Position numbers and translations under genes: made by a program
The notes under the pieces: generated by a model
Told to the model about the DNA's origin: nothing
The model's database searches: none
The model's input: the letters and a program-made list of their open reading frames with translations, nothing else
Assembly (NCBI GenBank): GCA_023525975.1
Contig: CM042023.1
Location: 14,148,501 to 14,212,500 of the forward strand
Source of the DNA: Smallanthus sonchifolius
Lineage: Eukaryota > Streptophyta > Magnoliopsida > Asterales > Asteraceae
Direction: 5' to 3'
Length of the DNA stretch: 64,000 nt
Shown here: one piece after another, positions 54,801 to 63,537 of the stretch
Position numbering within the stretch: position 1 is the stretch's first letter
Layout: each line of letters begins with the position of its first letter

Positions 54801-56065
54801 AGTTGGCTGAAGAGATGGCACAAAAACAAAGGCATGAAGATAGAAAGGCAGCCATACTTCTCAGACAACAGACAATCCAGCTGTATGCCAAACAGCTGGA
54901 TGAAATGAAGGTAAAAGTCCATGCAGGGTCTCAAGTTGAGGAAGATGAACAACTTGCTAGACAGCTGCAGGAACAGTTTGCAAAAGAAGAAGAAGAAGAA
55001 GCTAAAAAGAAAAGGAAGGAAGATGCTAAGTTTAGAATCACTGATTCTAAACTAGCAAAAGAATTAAGGGAGGAGTGGACTGAAGCTCTGATCTCTCAAG
55101 GTGAGGATGCAGACTACCTTGAAAAACTGTCAAACAAAGAGATCTATAGAGCCTTCATGGGTCAGCAGGGGGAATTGGCAAGGAAAAAGAAAGATGAAGA
55201 GAAAGAAAAAGCTCAACAGAAGTCAAAGAAAGCCATTGCCCTTAATCTAAGGACCCATGAAGAAAGGAAGAAGATGACTGACTTCCTTAAGGCAAGGGGA
55301 GAAAGTGGAAAAAGGTTAGGTCCCATGTCCTTCATGAACCTACAAGCCCTGTATACAACGGTGAAAAAGGAAGAGGAAGAAAGACTGGAAAAGAGACCAG
55401 TCAAGAAACAAAGAACCTCTGCACAAGAAACTACTTCCTCTCTCCAAACACCATCCACAAACATCCCCAATCCTTCCACTCCTCCACCCAAAAAGTCCAA
55501 GTCATCCCACCCAGCTCCCACTCATCAACAGCCTCCCTTGAAGATACCCAAACCCACTCCTAAACCAGAAGACTCAAGAAATATAGTTAACTGGTTCTAC
55601 AATTCACAAGATCAAGTGTTTGAGATCTTCAGGGGGAGAACTGAGAGAAGAAGATCCACTTACAGGTCTGTTGATGAGGTTCTGCAATTACCTGATTCCG
55701 ATCTTCAAAGAATTTTAGAGCTGGGTGAAGCTCATAAGCCTACAAATGAGAGTGGGAAACATCTTATGCTAGCTATCAGACACTACTTCAATCCTAGCAA
55801 AGATGTGGTCATGAATATCAAACCACTCAAGTCTCACTCTCCATTTGTATCTTGGTCCTATAATGCTGATTTGGATGAATTCACTTTGATTGATGTAAAG
55901 AAGCAGCAGATGAGATGTTCAAGCAAAGCTATATACAAAATGCCACACAAAGACATCAAGACTCTGTCTGAACTTCCATTGAATAATCCCAGCAAGGATC
56001 AAAGAGGCTATGAGGTGGAAAGAATAGTCAGCCATATGCAAAAGCTTCAGCAACAAAGGGACTAG
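51806..56065 (+). CDS. giant extra ORF of copia 3, 1419 aa, unknown function
   Basis: Start chosen at ATG 51806 because its context (AACAATGGC) is the plant optimum; the frame is open 63 codons further upstream but without ATG. No internal stop. Regions: about 1-260, a globular block (ITEAKLRQHLKLQDEGD, SGLASAIHGMITGAGFNFSH, FFMYPRFLQEVFN) of the type I recall in hypothetical proteins next to Asteraceae copia elements; 260-515, Ser/Thr/Pro-rich; 517-553, coiled coil; 620-633, acidic; 669-880, a second globular, Leu-rich block (FWTGWEFSGVEELLNALQVL); 880-900, acidic; 973-1201, a highly charged Glu/Lys/Arg coiled coil ending in a KRPVKKQR nuclear-signal-like run; 1258-1306 and 1345-1391, two copies of a W-x-YN motif. 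No transmembrane segment or signal peptide is evident, so it is not a typical envelope protein. Function unknown. Confidence 0.85.
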   Translation: MAVVDINIPNDKFAPYHNLTAYLIKGKKSKGFDGMIDFLCRSKIYHALTVNPTIYTSHMEDFWSSAVYSTEQGTPQIRGTVDGKEMIITEAKLRQHLKLQDEGDALSYPRDVYMRTFVSIGYTGNQTEYTIEKAFMGPKWKYLCHTLLQCISQKRSGWNQLSSGLASAIHGMITGAGFNFSHLIFEGLRYNLQEGVKSQFFMYPRFLQEVFNIEHQDLSKTTRIYSILGHKNNIFQSMRTVSSKFSGADVPLLSTMLNTQSAQGDSSANPADTDPTPSTSLPQTQTTVSLDRTPVHSTEDAQAHTLLTPSLIAQPEHRAPVAAKYTRKRGKRTPSSLASKAQTQANIPHSESQHSSENIIRESHIARETPSEVSLLELGSLPGSIEQPFEPFLSSLNLSVEEPDQSDVPSPTTNIKGVLIGLASETPNPSSSPLKVHSGSIERVDVDEAVTTAGPSTDQEDSDNIFKTSTTATHGEGISLETPFIERNPRRQETTGDGDAEARPTAPSGSKDSTTVDEDRLKLHNMELTARVAMLEAEMSKLRHQVAMHEAHKCPTLASPSLVSVGTQTDAYMSADATKKGEMVSMEDDTDSLEDWIQEQAAFQSSLYRPAFVQVYDLPVSEDEEEEIFEDWKLVVRAVDEVLTDVEGKDQTSTLVSIIPEAAAIIGQSTTPQIFKSSKKLKFDSILAWGYDGSAERFWTGWEFSGVEELLNALQVLQLYLSNCINSSTDLLAELAIGRFYDLMKDNLPKFRRLLQTARRVAYPESSSAAERRLSPNNLAITRSSLLTEEGVLGLQRFLYAFLVKDSDVLGWVSTRLLDHAFFLSNGSALIINTGNILQLPTNFLHKIYLLKANICNVNSLESQAMIAIIKAHLEKEGRIDEEEDVSSSDTDSNSDSPPVNICAAAYEARSSVRERLLELTDPECQTEDLPLSTPQHANEAEAEIPTAQQSAVSVISEARAEASNVNKGKGIMTKEDEERLQKEKKEKEERRRKREEEELAEEMAQKQRHEDRKAAILLRQQTIQLYAKQLDEMKVKVHAGSQVEEDEQLARQLQEQFAKEEEEEAKKKRKEDAKFRITDSKLAKELREEWTEALISQGEDADYLEKLSNKEIYRAFMGQQGELARKKKDEEKEKAQQKSKKAIALNLRTHEERKKMTDFLKARGESGKRLGPMSFMNLQALYTTVKKEEEERLEKRPVKKQRTSAQETTSSLQTPSTNIPNPSTPPPKKSKSSHPAPTHQQPPLKIPKPTPKPEDSRNIVNWFYNSQDQVFEIFRGRTERRRSTYRSVDEVLQLPDSDLQRILELGEAHKPTNESGKHLMLAIRHYFNPSKDVVMNIKPLKSHSPFVSWSYNADLDEFTLIDVKKQQMRCSSKAIYKMPHKDIKTLSELPLNNPSKDQRGYEVERIVSHMQKLQQQRD

Positions 56066-56087
56066 AAGAATTTTGGTAGCATCAGTC

Positions 56088-56097
56088 TAGGGGGAGT
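56088..56097 (+). promoter_or_regulatory. polypurine tract of copia 3
   Basis: CTAGGGGGAG directly before the 3' LTR, 23 bases after the stop of the giant ORF; primes plus-strand DNA synthesis. Confidence 0.85.
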
Positions 56098-56098
56098 T

Positions 56099-56890
56099 TG
56101 TAGAACCAAAGACTGATTGTTACAAAATTATTCTAAGTACAAATGCTGCTGATAGGCTTATCAGCAGCATTCAGCACAAGTTGCTGCTGATAGGCTTATC
56201 AGCAGCATTCAGCACTAGTTGCTGCTGATAGGCTTATCAGCAGCATTCAGCACAAGTTGCTGCTGATAGGCTTATCAGCAGCATTCAGCACAAGTTGCTC
56301 CTGATAGGCTTATCAGCAGCGGTCATCCATGTTTGCTGCTGATAGGCTTACCAGCAGCAACCTTCACTCTTTGCAGCTGATAGCTCTATTCACTGAAAAC
56401 CAAACGCTGCAGCTGACTATCCAGGCCAAACGTCTCTGACACCTTTCTGCAAAAGCAACTGACAGACTCAAAGCAGAAGGAACCGCTATGGTCAACCAAT
56501 GACGGACAACAATACACTTCTCCAAGCATGCAAACAATCATGAATAAAGAAAACGTTTCAGTAAAGTTAACTAGATTAGATTTTACGTGTAATGTAAATT
56601 AATAAACAAGATCAACGGCTTGTGTTCGATCTGATCCTTAGAATCAAGGGTCTGTCTTGATTCTAAGTTACTATAAATACTGAGTTGCCACTTCATTGTA
56701 AGTGTGCTTGTAGTGCTTGTCATACTTATTCATTGAGTTTCTCACTTGTAATCTTTGCATTCACAAAAGCTTAATACAACAGTGTTTATCAGTATTCTTT
56801 GTGTTTACTTGATTATAAATTGTGTAGTTGATTTTGTTTCCGCCAACCTCAACTAAGAACAGAACCATCTTGTATTCTCACGATCCTACA
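56099..56890 (+). repeat. copia 3 3' LTR
   Basis: 792 bases, same length as the 5' LTR, about nine substitutions by eye, no indels. Hairpin array at 56145-56360 with one substitution in the fifth unit (GCTCCTGATA). Confidence 0.96.
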
Positions 56891-57065
56891 TCATTTTTAC
56901 CCAAATCCCTTACAAACTACCCAAATTGGTAGGGGCACAACCCAAAGTACTTTAATTTTATTTTTCATTTTTTAAATTAAAACTAATTATATATTTAAAA
57001 CTAATTTAATTAATTCAAAACAAAAAAATAAAACTACAAGAAAATAAAACACAACTAAAAATCAA

Positions 57066-58115
57066 GAGTAAACTGCAGTTTTCGTCCATGAGGTTCGATA
57101 GACTTAACGGGTTCAGTGCACCTGTAACACTCTGAGTCCCTAACGTTATATTTCTTAATGCTTTTAGTCCAATTCACTAACTTCGTTAAGTTTTTTCAGT
57201 TAATTCTTGTTAAATGACCAAAATACCCCTCTTCTACCCCACTCCATCACCACCAGCCGTCGCCACCACCACCAGAAAAACGAAGGTTCTCCGAAAAAAC
57301 GGTTCCGTCGGAAATGCTTGTCTGCTGCCCTTCGATCCACCTAGTGGTTGTAATCCATCGTCGGAGCCGGCGTCTCGCCGCTGTCACCTCCGAACAACGC
57401 CGCCGGCGTCTTCCTAATCCGATCCAAGGCCGGAAAAGCGGGTCGTCGCTTGGTGTGGCTGAGTCACACATAGCCATCTTCGGATCTAGTTTGAGCAGCT
57501 CCATCACACCTAGCCATCACAAGAGAACCTGAACTGGTTCGTCTGAGTTGTTGTTATGGGCGGGTTTTAAGAGGAGGGTGGTGTTGGTCGTGGCTTGGCT
57601 GCCAGACCCGTCCCTATAACACTGTCGGAGAGGGGCTGCCGGAAAAGAGGGTCGGCTCCCTTCTTTCCCTCTCGCGTTCTCTCTCACACACTCCCTCTCT
57701 TTCTTTGAGTGACTCTTTAGGTGGCGGTGGCGGCGGCGGTGGTGACGAAGCAGAAGAAGCAGTTTGAGAAACGCCGACAACGAAATTGAAGCCGCTGGTT
57801 GTTACAGATGTTTCTCCGGTTGAGCTGTTATGATCAGCTTGTGGTGGAAGACTTTATATAAAGTGGTGAAGGAGAGAGAGGATGAGAGGGGTATTTGGGG
57901 GGGTGGCAGGTGGTGGTTGACCGGTGGTGGTGGTGCAGTGGGGAAGGAGAGGGGTATTTTGGTCACTTAACAAGAAATTAACTGAAAAAACTTAACGGAG
58001 TTAGTGAATTGGACTAAAAGCGTTAACAAATATAACGTCAGGGACTCAGAGTCTTAGAGGTACACTGAACCTGTTAAGACCATCAAATCTTAGGGACAAA
58101 AATTATACTTTACTC
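57066..58115. mobile_element. non-autonomous MULE with GC-rich payload (Pack-MULE candidate)
   Basis: Ends GAGTAAACTGCAGTTTTCGTCC and (inverted) GAGTAAAGTATAATTTTTGTCC; terminal inverted repeats of about 160 bases with TTTAGTCCAATTCACTAACT inside; perfect 9-base target duplication AAAAATCAA (57057-57065 and 58116-58124). The 720-base centre is GC-rich with CCGCCGCCGGCG-type codon-like sequence and open frames on both strands (for example 57517-57780 minus). None matches a known family to my eye, so the origin of the payload is open. Confidence 0.92.
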
Positions 58116-58319
58116 AAAAATCAACAATTACTAGTGTGCACAACCCAATTGCAATTGTACAAACATCAGTTTTTATGTTATATTAGTAAATAAATAATAT
58201 ATGAAGGATTATGTAGAAGTTTTTCATGCTAAGTAAATAGAGAACAAAAGATATGAAACGATAATATTGGAGGGAAATCAAAAGCTCTCCAAGTGCAACA
58301 ATAAATGAGGAAACTAACC

Positions 58320-59002
58320 TCGTGTACTCTCACTCACGGGTACTTATACCTGAAAGCAATACCTGCAAGGCTTGCGACGATGTACCTGCACAACCCGAGC
58401 TACCCGATCCATATACAAGAACTACGCCCCTTGCACCCTTATTATAACAAATAAGTAATTATGAGGACACGTGTCACTCTCTGGTGACTTCTTACCCTTA
58501 TATTCCCCGCATCTCTCTCTCTCTCCTATTAAATGACGGGACACATCTCACTTTCTAGTGACTCATAACCCTTATTTTTCTCGTTTCTCTCTCCTATTAA
58601 TATTGATATTAAATAACAATAATATTGAAAGAATATATTTTTAGATATTTAATATAAATTTAATTATTGATAGTTATTATATTATTAACTATATAAATTT
58701 AATATGAATTTAATTATGGCTAGTTATAACTTATGACATTACTTATTAATTTCGAAAAATAAATTTGTATTATAGATAGTTATTATATCATAAAAATTAT
58801 TTTTACATTTTAATCAACTCTATTATTTTATACAATTAGATTAATAATTCGTTTCAATTTTTATCTATAAATTTTTTAATTCAAAATTTATTTATCATCA
58901 ATTAAATTGTTCAGTCGTTTTATAATTTCTAAATCATCATTACTAATTACTATTTAATTTTTTCTTTATTTAGCCGTGCAATACACGGGTTTTCTAACCT
59001 AG
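58320..59002 (+). mobile_element. Helitron 3' end and flank
   Basis: A near-palindrome GCCGTGCAATACACGGGTTT followed by TCTAACCTAG (ending 59002) and T is a Helitron-like 3' terminus. The left limit is uncertain: 58335-58380 belongs to the TACCC-rich repeat described at 43673, and 58440-58620 is CTCTCTCT-rich. Confidence 0.45.
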
Positions 59003-59186
59003 TACTTTTATAAATAAATTCCGTAGTATTTTTTCTAGGTCACGGTTTTATCTTTTTGTTAAAGTAACTCTTTTATTTCGTAATATTTATTTGTTAAATA
59101 TAATAATATTATAAATAAACTATTTATTTCTTATTTGTAATATACATTTTTTTTGGGCAACATGAGGCGGTGAAAACTTGCTAGTT

Positions 59187-59452
59187 TTTTTTAATGGCCA
59201 ACGAATACTATAAGCCCGGTCACCCGGGTAAACTCATTGGCCAAAGGCCATCCACGTCCGCGAACGCAAACAACGCTGGTGACCCAGCCCGCCCACCATT
59301 CCAGGGGAAACCCACCACCCAAAGGCCCAGTGTGAAAAAACCTCTGGCCCACCTGAACATATTGCACCAACTGAGACTTGAACCCATGACCTCCACTTTG
59401 GAAGGTCATGGGTGTGTCTTCTCTTAAACCAGTTGATCTAGGGCTCATTGGC
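59187..59452 (-). mobile_element. tRNA-derived SINE with 15-bp target duplication
   Basis: Flanked by GAAAACTTGCTAGTT on both sides (59172-59186 and 59453-59467). On the minus strand it starts with a tRNA-like head: A-box-like GATCAACTGGTTTAAGAG (59423-59440) and B-box-like GGGTTCAAGTCTC (59370-59382). It ends in an A-run (plus-strand T-run at 59185-59192). These are pol III SINE hallmarks. The 77-codon open frame inside is not a gene. Confidence 0.88.
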
Positions 59453-59508
59453 GAAAACTTGCTAGTTAACAAACATATTCTTATTTAAGTTAGTAGATTT
59501 ATTGCCAA

Positions 59509-59640
59509 TGTGAGATTAACTCATTTGGTAGAGTCTCTTGTCTTTTAAATAGAAGGTCTTGGGTTTAAAACCAGACATGTGATTAACACATTGGTGTAAT
59601 TTAGGAGTACGAGTAGGGTAGATTTGTCGTTCAATAAAAA
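59509..59640 (+). mobile_element. second tRNA-derived SINE
   Basis: The head AACTCATTTGGTAGAGTCTC (A box) and GGGTTTAAAACCAG (B box) is tRNA-like; the body GTAATTTAGGAGTACGAGTAG and an A-rich end CAATAAAAAAG follow. It is not a functional tRNA gene because it has no proper acceptor stem. Confidence 0.65.
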
Positions 59641-59684
59641 AGTTTGTAGATTTATTTCTTTTTATTCGTAAGGTAATACAACCG

Positions 59685-59875
59685 CTAGCTTAGCCTAATA
59701 ATAAAGGTGTATACCAATATTTCACTAAAGTGGAGAGGACTTGAGTTTAAGTTCCACTTGTAACAAAAAAAAAGGGTCCAGGTTAGACCAGGAGGTTTTC
59801 TCACCTATGATGGGTTTCCTCCTGAACAAGGTAGAGATGATCGAATGAGCCAATGGCCAGTCAGTGATAAAAAAT
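59685..59875 (+). mobile_element. third SINE-like element
   Basis: A-box-like TAGCTTAGCCTAATAATAAAGG and B-box-like GAGTTTAAGTTCC are 40 bases apart, followed by a body with GATGGGTTTCCTCCTGAAC and an end GTGATAAAAAATTTTTTG. The tail and target duplication are not clear. Confidence 0.5.
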
Positions 59876-60152
59876 TTTTTGTAAGGTAATCATTTCTTTG
59901 TTTTCATCGAAACAGAAAACTTTACAGATCATACACATGGCATTCCACATTTCGACCAACTTGGTAAGTGGATGTGATGCTGATTTGGCATGTCATGGAA
60001 GCTACTTGACTGACAGTAGACATTTTAAAAAGAAATACACATCAAACATATAATTTTTTAGAATTTTAATCTTTTGTTATTTGAGAATCTTTTTCCTAAA
60101 ATTTCATAATAATGATAAATTTAAAAACAAAACTTCAGGTTATAAAACCATG

Positions 60153-60915
60153 TAGGGGCGAGCAGTTCGCGGGTCCGAAACCGCAGAACCGTGGAACCGA
60201 ACCGGAACCACATGATCAGAACCATTATCTTCTTATAGGGTCGGTTTAGCGGTTCTTAATATTTGGCTTTTAACGGTTCCGGGTAAACCTGTCGGTCCCA
60301 CCTTAGAACCCCGAGAACCAAAATTAAACTTAATGGACTTTAAGCCTTTAACCTTTGATAAAAACGCTATTTATTTTAGGATACGTACCATTATTTTATT
60401 AATACCATTATTTTATTAAAAGCCCTATTCCAATATGCGATCGTATGAACCTGTTAAGGCTTGTGATCGTATGAACTTGTGAAGGCTGTGATCGACTGAT
60501 CGGTAATTACAAGTTATTATATCTTTTCAATTGGTTGAGTTCAAGTCTTGAATTGGTTACTGCATCTAATTGTAAGTTTTCAAATATTATAATAGATAGT
60601 AACTTGTTAGAAAGTTATTATATATTTTCAATTGATATTATAATACATATTTGTCTTCTTCTTCGTATGATTGTAATTGATTTTCAATTATATATTATAA
60701 TACATTTCTTTTCAATTGATTTTCAATTATATATTATAATACATTTTCATACTCCAACTGCAGATTGATGGCAGATTGTTCCTTTTACGGTTCCAAGGGC
60801 CAGACCCGTAACCGTATCTATACTAAATGGGTCGGTTCGCGGTTTTGATATTTTCAGTTTCTCGGTTCCGATTCCGGTCCGGTTCCTGACGGGTCGGACC
60901 CGATAATCAGCCCTA
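60153..60915. mobile_element. hAT-type non-autonomous element
   Basis: Ends TAGGGGCGAGCAGTTCGCGG and (inverted) TAGGGCTGATTATCGGG, subterminal GGTTCCG / CGGAACC repeats, 8-base duplication AAACCATG and AGACCATG (one change; 60145-60152 and 60916-60923). 763 bases. Inside, 60520-60760 has three copies of a TTTTCAATTATATATTATAATAC unit. Confidence 0.82.
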
Positions 60916-60923
60916 AGACCATG

Positions 60924-61345
60924 TATATATAGTTATAAACTTATAATATAAAATTCTTTGTAACGTATTATATATATATATATATATGAAATAGTTCAAA
61001 TACTAACCAACTTTTTATGTGATAAGTATGCTAACCACTGTAAAACAATCACATAATTTATAAATTATTTTTTCTTTTAATTGTTAAAATAGTATTTAAG
61101 CATTTTGAATAAATTTTTTGAACGTAAATACGGAAATGATGAGTCATACGTATACGTACCAAATAATGTTACATATATGTGACACATAGTGTTTACATAT
61201 ATGTAACATTAACATAATGATAATTGTTACACATACGTAACATTAACATAATGATAATTGTTACACATACGTAACACTATGTTTGAGAGTGGTTATCATG
61301 ATTATCACATAAATATTGGTTAACATTTTTGATATACACGTAACA

Positions 61346-61416
<71 letters not shown>

Positions 61417-61648
61417 ACTTATTAATTGTTTTTAGAAAGATAATTTATACACCGTTAATTTTGACATGACTAAGTACAACACCAAAATTATCAAGGATAA
61501 TATCACACTGTAATTTAATTTCAATGATATATATCCCTTGTTTTTAATACTTTTTACCGATTCTTTACAAACTACCACTAATATTAGAAAGTACTGATTT
61601 TTATCAATTATTTTAATTTGTTTAATAGCTCTTTAATTTATTCATTTA
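60924..61648. repeat. AT-rich region with short tandem and (AT)n repeats
   Basis: 61175-61280 holds about three copies of a 38-bp unit (AACATTAACATAATGATAATTG, TTACACATACGT). 61349-61414 is an uninterrupted (AT)n of about 66 bases. No gene. Confidence 0.8.
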
Positions 61649-61880
61649 CTACGTTAGAAATCCGTGTTTTACACGGGTTGGATAAAGAAAATATTAAATA
61701 GTTAGAAATAAAAATTTAGGGATTATAAAGTAAATATTAAATAGTAATGAAAATTTAAGAGTTAATAAATATTAAATAGTTAGTAAGGCAGAAAAAATAA
61801 TACTGGGTTCACAGAATTATGACATGTGTCGCAATCAATTACTTATTTATTAGGTTTACATTATATTATTTATATGACGT
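61649..61880 (-). mobile_element. second small Helitron-like fragment
   Basis: Begins on the plus strand with CTACGTTAGAAATCCGTGTTTTACACGGGTTG, the same inverted terminus as the Helitron at 38104. The opposite end is not clear. Confidence 0.45.
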
Positions 61881-62781
61881 TGAGACTTGTATATTCACCA
61901 CCAAGGACCATCAACGACCCTCCAACCTACCGCCTTCATGATTCTTCATCTCATAGGACACCAATTATCAACACACAAGTCATGAACCCTAAATTAAAAA
62001 CATGTAAATCAACATATAAGCATATGAACGATACATCCTTCGAGATTCAAAACCCCTAAAAGCAATCAAATGAGGGTTTTAAAATCAAAGAAAAGCTAAC
62101 CCCTTAAATGGTGGTTTGGTTGAAATAGGAGATATAGGTGGAAACCGTGTGGTTCAGTGATGACTGAAAACTTCTACAGCGGTGGTTTAGTTTGGCAGGA
62201 GACAAGGTTGTAAGGGGATATGAGAACGACCAGTAACGATGCAATAGGAGTTAGTTTAATTGTTAGGGCGTTTGATATTTGCATATTTAAAATCCTTATT
62301 TTTTTTATAGCTTTTTACAATTTTTAACCATAATAAACACTTTTTAATGTTTGAATACATTATTGATGTTAGCTTTTTACAGTATTGAAAGCACTTCCTT
62401 TTAAGTTGTGATGTGATAGCTTATTTTGAACACATTTTAACTAGGCCTAGTAAACTGGACAGGTTCGGGTTAATAAGGGTTATGAGCAAAATAACTTCGG
62501 GTCAAAACGAGTTTTAATCAAATAACCAATGGACCAGACTGCATTTTGTTGCTTTTGGGAGCCATCAATTCATTTTAGATAAAACAAAAGTCTGGATATG
62601 AGAAAAATAAAAAAAGTATGCATCACATGCTTATACATTAGACTTAGACACTTGTAAATTTTGAATAGTAAATTCCACTTAAATACCAATCTTGCCTTTT
62701 AATATTTATTAATTTTTTATTTTAAAAAAAGATATATTTTAAAGTAAAACGAGATCCTCACTTTTTAAAAAGAATAAAACT
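61881..62781. other. intergenic, no gene recognised
   Basis: A 77-codon open frame at 61826-62059 shows no recognisable product. The rest is AT-rich with a few GGTTCGGGTTAAT motifs near 62460 that recall hAT-type ends. Confidence 0.35.
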
Positions 62782-63051
62782 TTATGTAAAGCTTAGGGTG
62801 CCCGGAGTGCATTCAGGAAGGGAGAAAGGCTGAGGTGGCAATGACATGAGTGTAAATCGAGATGGAGGGGAGTGTTTGTCGGGAAGACCATCACGGTTGA
62901 ATACCAAAGCAAGAACGAGCTGGTTGAATCGAGAGCTACGAAATAGATGACTTCCTACGGGATGTATTCCGCCCCATCCCCGCAAATCGGAAAGGAGGGA
63001 CTGCAAAATCCACTCCGAGCATATGTAACAAAATTTTGTCAATAACATCAT
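62782..63051 (-). other. isolated balanced-composition block with open frame
   Basis: About 250 bases of nearly even base composition in an AT-rich region. The minus strand is open for 89 codons with GWGGIHPVGSHLFRSSRFNQ and FNRDGLPDKHSPPSRF. Not recognised. It could be a gene relic or organelle-derived DNA; there is no proof for either. Confidence 0.25.
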
Positions 63052-63537
63052 GTTATGTTACGTTTGATTTTTGACAAATAGGAAGTTAATAATTCAAACA
63101 TTGACTCATAGTTTGATAATAAACAATAGTGGTAATTTGACCAATGATATCCCTAAATTTTACTTTCATGGCTAAGGATAATCACATTCGCATTATCATT
63201 ATAGATTTACACTTAATTTTTCAGTTAATTTCGCTCACAATGATGATTATGAGCAAAATAAGAAAACGTACATTTCTTGTAAGCGAAATCAAGTTATTCA
63301 TATAATTTTATATAAAATTATATTTAATAATAAAATTGTAAGCGGGTAAACAAAGATTCTGAGGATAGACTCTCCCTCTTTCTCATCCATTCTGTCAAAA
63401 AGTCAAAAAGATGTGAGATGGCTTCCACATGTGTTGCCGGGCCATGATGCTATATTGAACAAGAGAGTCCCACATCAGCAGTGGGATGCCACGTTGACGT
63501 AGACTTTGAGGTCATTTGACTATTTTGTACCATAGCC
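63052..63537. other. intergenic
   Basis: AT-rich. An AGTCCCACATCAG at 63468 resembles the plant snRNA upstream element (RTCCCACATCG), but no snRNA follows. Confidence 0.3.

Larger units (their letters stand above)
44047..56890 (+). mobile_element. SIRE-like Ty1-copia retrotransposon 3, 12.8 kb, with a giant extra ORF
   Basis: LTRs of 792 bp (44047-44838 and 56099-56890; about nine differences by eye), ends TGTAGAACC and GATCCTRCA, perfect target duplication TCATT (44042-44046 and 56891-56895). Primer site TGGTATCAGAGC (44841-44852) and purine tract CTAGGGGGAG (56088-56097). Gene order gag, PR-IN-RT-RH, then an extra sense-strand ORF. Pol motifs such as NEQYADLFTKPFDEARF and STSGGCQFLGGRLISWQCKK are typical of the SIRE/Maximus lineage, members of which often carry a third ORF. 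The size is about twice that of ordinary copia elements. The insertion looks recent. Confidence 0.95.

Noticed and set aside
54610..54952. Minus-strand frames rich in Leu, Phe and Ser opposite the giant ORF
   Set aside because: They mirror the Glu/Lys coiled coil in the plus frame and have no independent support.
59194..59427. 77-codon open frame
   Set aside because: It lies antisense inside a SINE with a 15-bp target duplication.
59509..59580. Possible tRNA gene
   Set aside because: A and B boxes are present but the acceptor and anticodon stems do not form; an A-rich tail follows, so SINE is the better call.
63468..63480. snRNA upstream element
   Set aside because: Only a partial match to RTCCCACATCG, with no TATA box at the right spacing and no snRNA sequence after it.
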